Shown: piece by piece, positions 63,983 through 64,000 of the stretch
Position numbering within the stretch: the stretch's first letter is position 1
How the letters are laid out: every line of letters begins with the position of its first letter
Assembly: GCF_020907275.1 (NCBI RefSeq)
Contig: NZ_JAJJWI010000011.1
Span: 1-64,000 of the forward strand
Direction: 5' to 3'
DNA length: 64,000 nt
From: Pontibacter silvestris
Lineage (GTDB): Bacteria > Bacteroidota > Bacteroidia > Cytophagales > Hymenobacteraceae
Translations under genes and position numbers: made by a program
The notes under the pieces: model-generated
What the model saw: the letters and a program-made list of their open reading frames with translations, nothing else
Database searches by the model: none
What the model was told of the DNA's origin: nothing

Positions 63983-64000
63983 AAATTCTATCAACTTATA

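Overview
The window looks like a chromosomal segment from a Bacteroidota member of the order Cytophagales, most like Hymenobacteraceae (Pontibacter-type). This is inferred from the gene set: a SusC/SusD pair, an FlgD-like C-terminal module of the kind found on secreted Bacteroidota proteins, a one-TM outer-membrane barrel protein paired with an ECF sigma factor, a DUF368 protein, and rpsU-xerC-hpf linkage. Promoters of the Bacteroidota type (TTG, about 18 to 21 bases, TAnnTTTG) are also visible. Most of the window is ordinary, tightly packed housekeeping and envelope DNA. No tRNA, rRNA, CRISPR array, insertion sequence or prophage was seen.

Layout. 1-1746: an unidentified gene cut by the left edge, then 1.2 kb of A+T-rich DNA without a convincing gene. 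1.7-7.4 kb (minus): GNAT, M28 lipoprotein peptidase, DinB-like DUF1569 protein, UvrB, small lipoprotein. 7.6-10.2 kb: a possible 36-aa membrane peptide, then an ECF sigma factor overlapping a protein with one inner-membrane helix and a predicted outer-membrane barrel. 10.5-17 kb (minus): YkvA, AroE, DUF368 lipid-carrier translocase, phosphosulfolactate synthase, TPR protein, epimerase, CpsB-type phosphatase. 17.3-20.1 kb (plus): acyl-CoA dehydrogenase, rpsU, xerC, hpf. 20.2-27.6 kb: MetK, tandem PAP2 phosphatases, S9 peptidase and amidase. 27.8-33.1 kb (minus): SusC-SusD-lipoprotein operon with a clear promoter and terminator. 33.7-39.5 kb: MOSC, TraB/GumN, DHFR-like, membrane protein, SMP-30, DEAD helicase. 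39.7-45.1 kb (plus): a four-gene TetR-ABC-HlyD-TolC export operon with a 17-base palindrome just upstream of its -7 box. 45.2-53 kb: TauE/SafE, a lipoprotein hydrolase, a lamin-tail protein, a structured RNA candidate, Asd, a GIY-YIG protein and small secreted proteins. 53.3-64 kb: FAD monooxygenase, AglD-like flippase, ScpA, Dxs, hydrolase, MFS, lipocalin-like lipoprotein, LysM protein, Ndk, NrnA.

Themes. Envelope work dominates: SusCD uptake, the tripartite exporter, lipid-carrier recycling (DUF368, PAP2) and many lipoproteins. Transcription units are mostly short and closed by long perfect hairpins, many between convergent genes. The signals most worth a second look are: the xerC start codon buried in a 22-bp hairpin that also looks like the rpsU terminator; a compact structured RNA candidate before asd with mutually exclusive helices; an export ABC ATPase that departs from consensus at three catalytic motifs; the sigma factor coupled to a barrel protein with an inner-membrane helix; and ComA in a non-methanogen next to a large TPR protein. 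I found no clear case of a wholly new multi-gene system.
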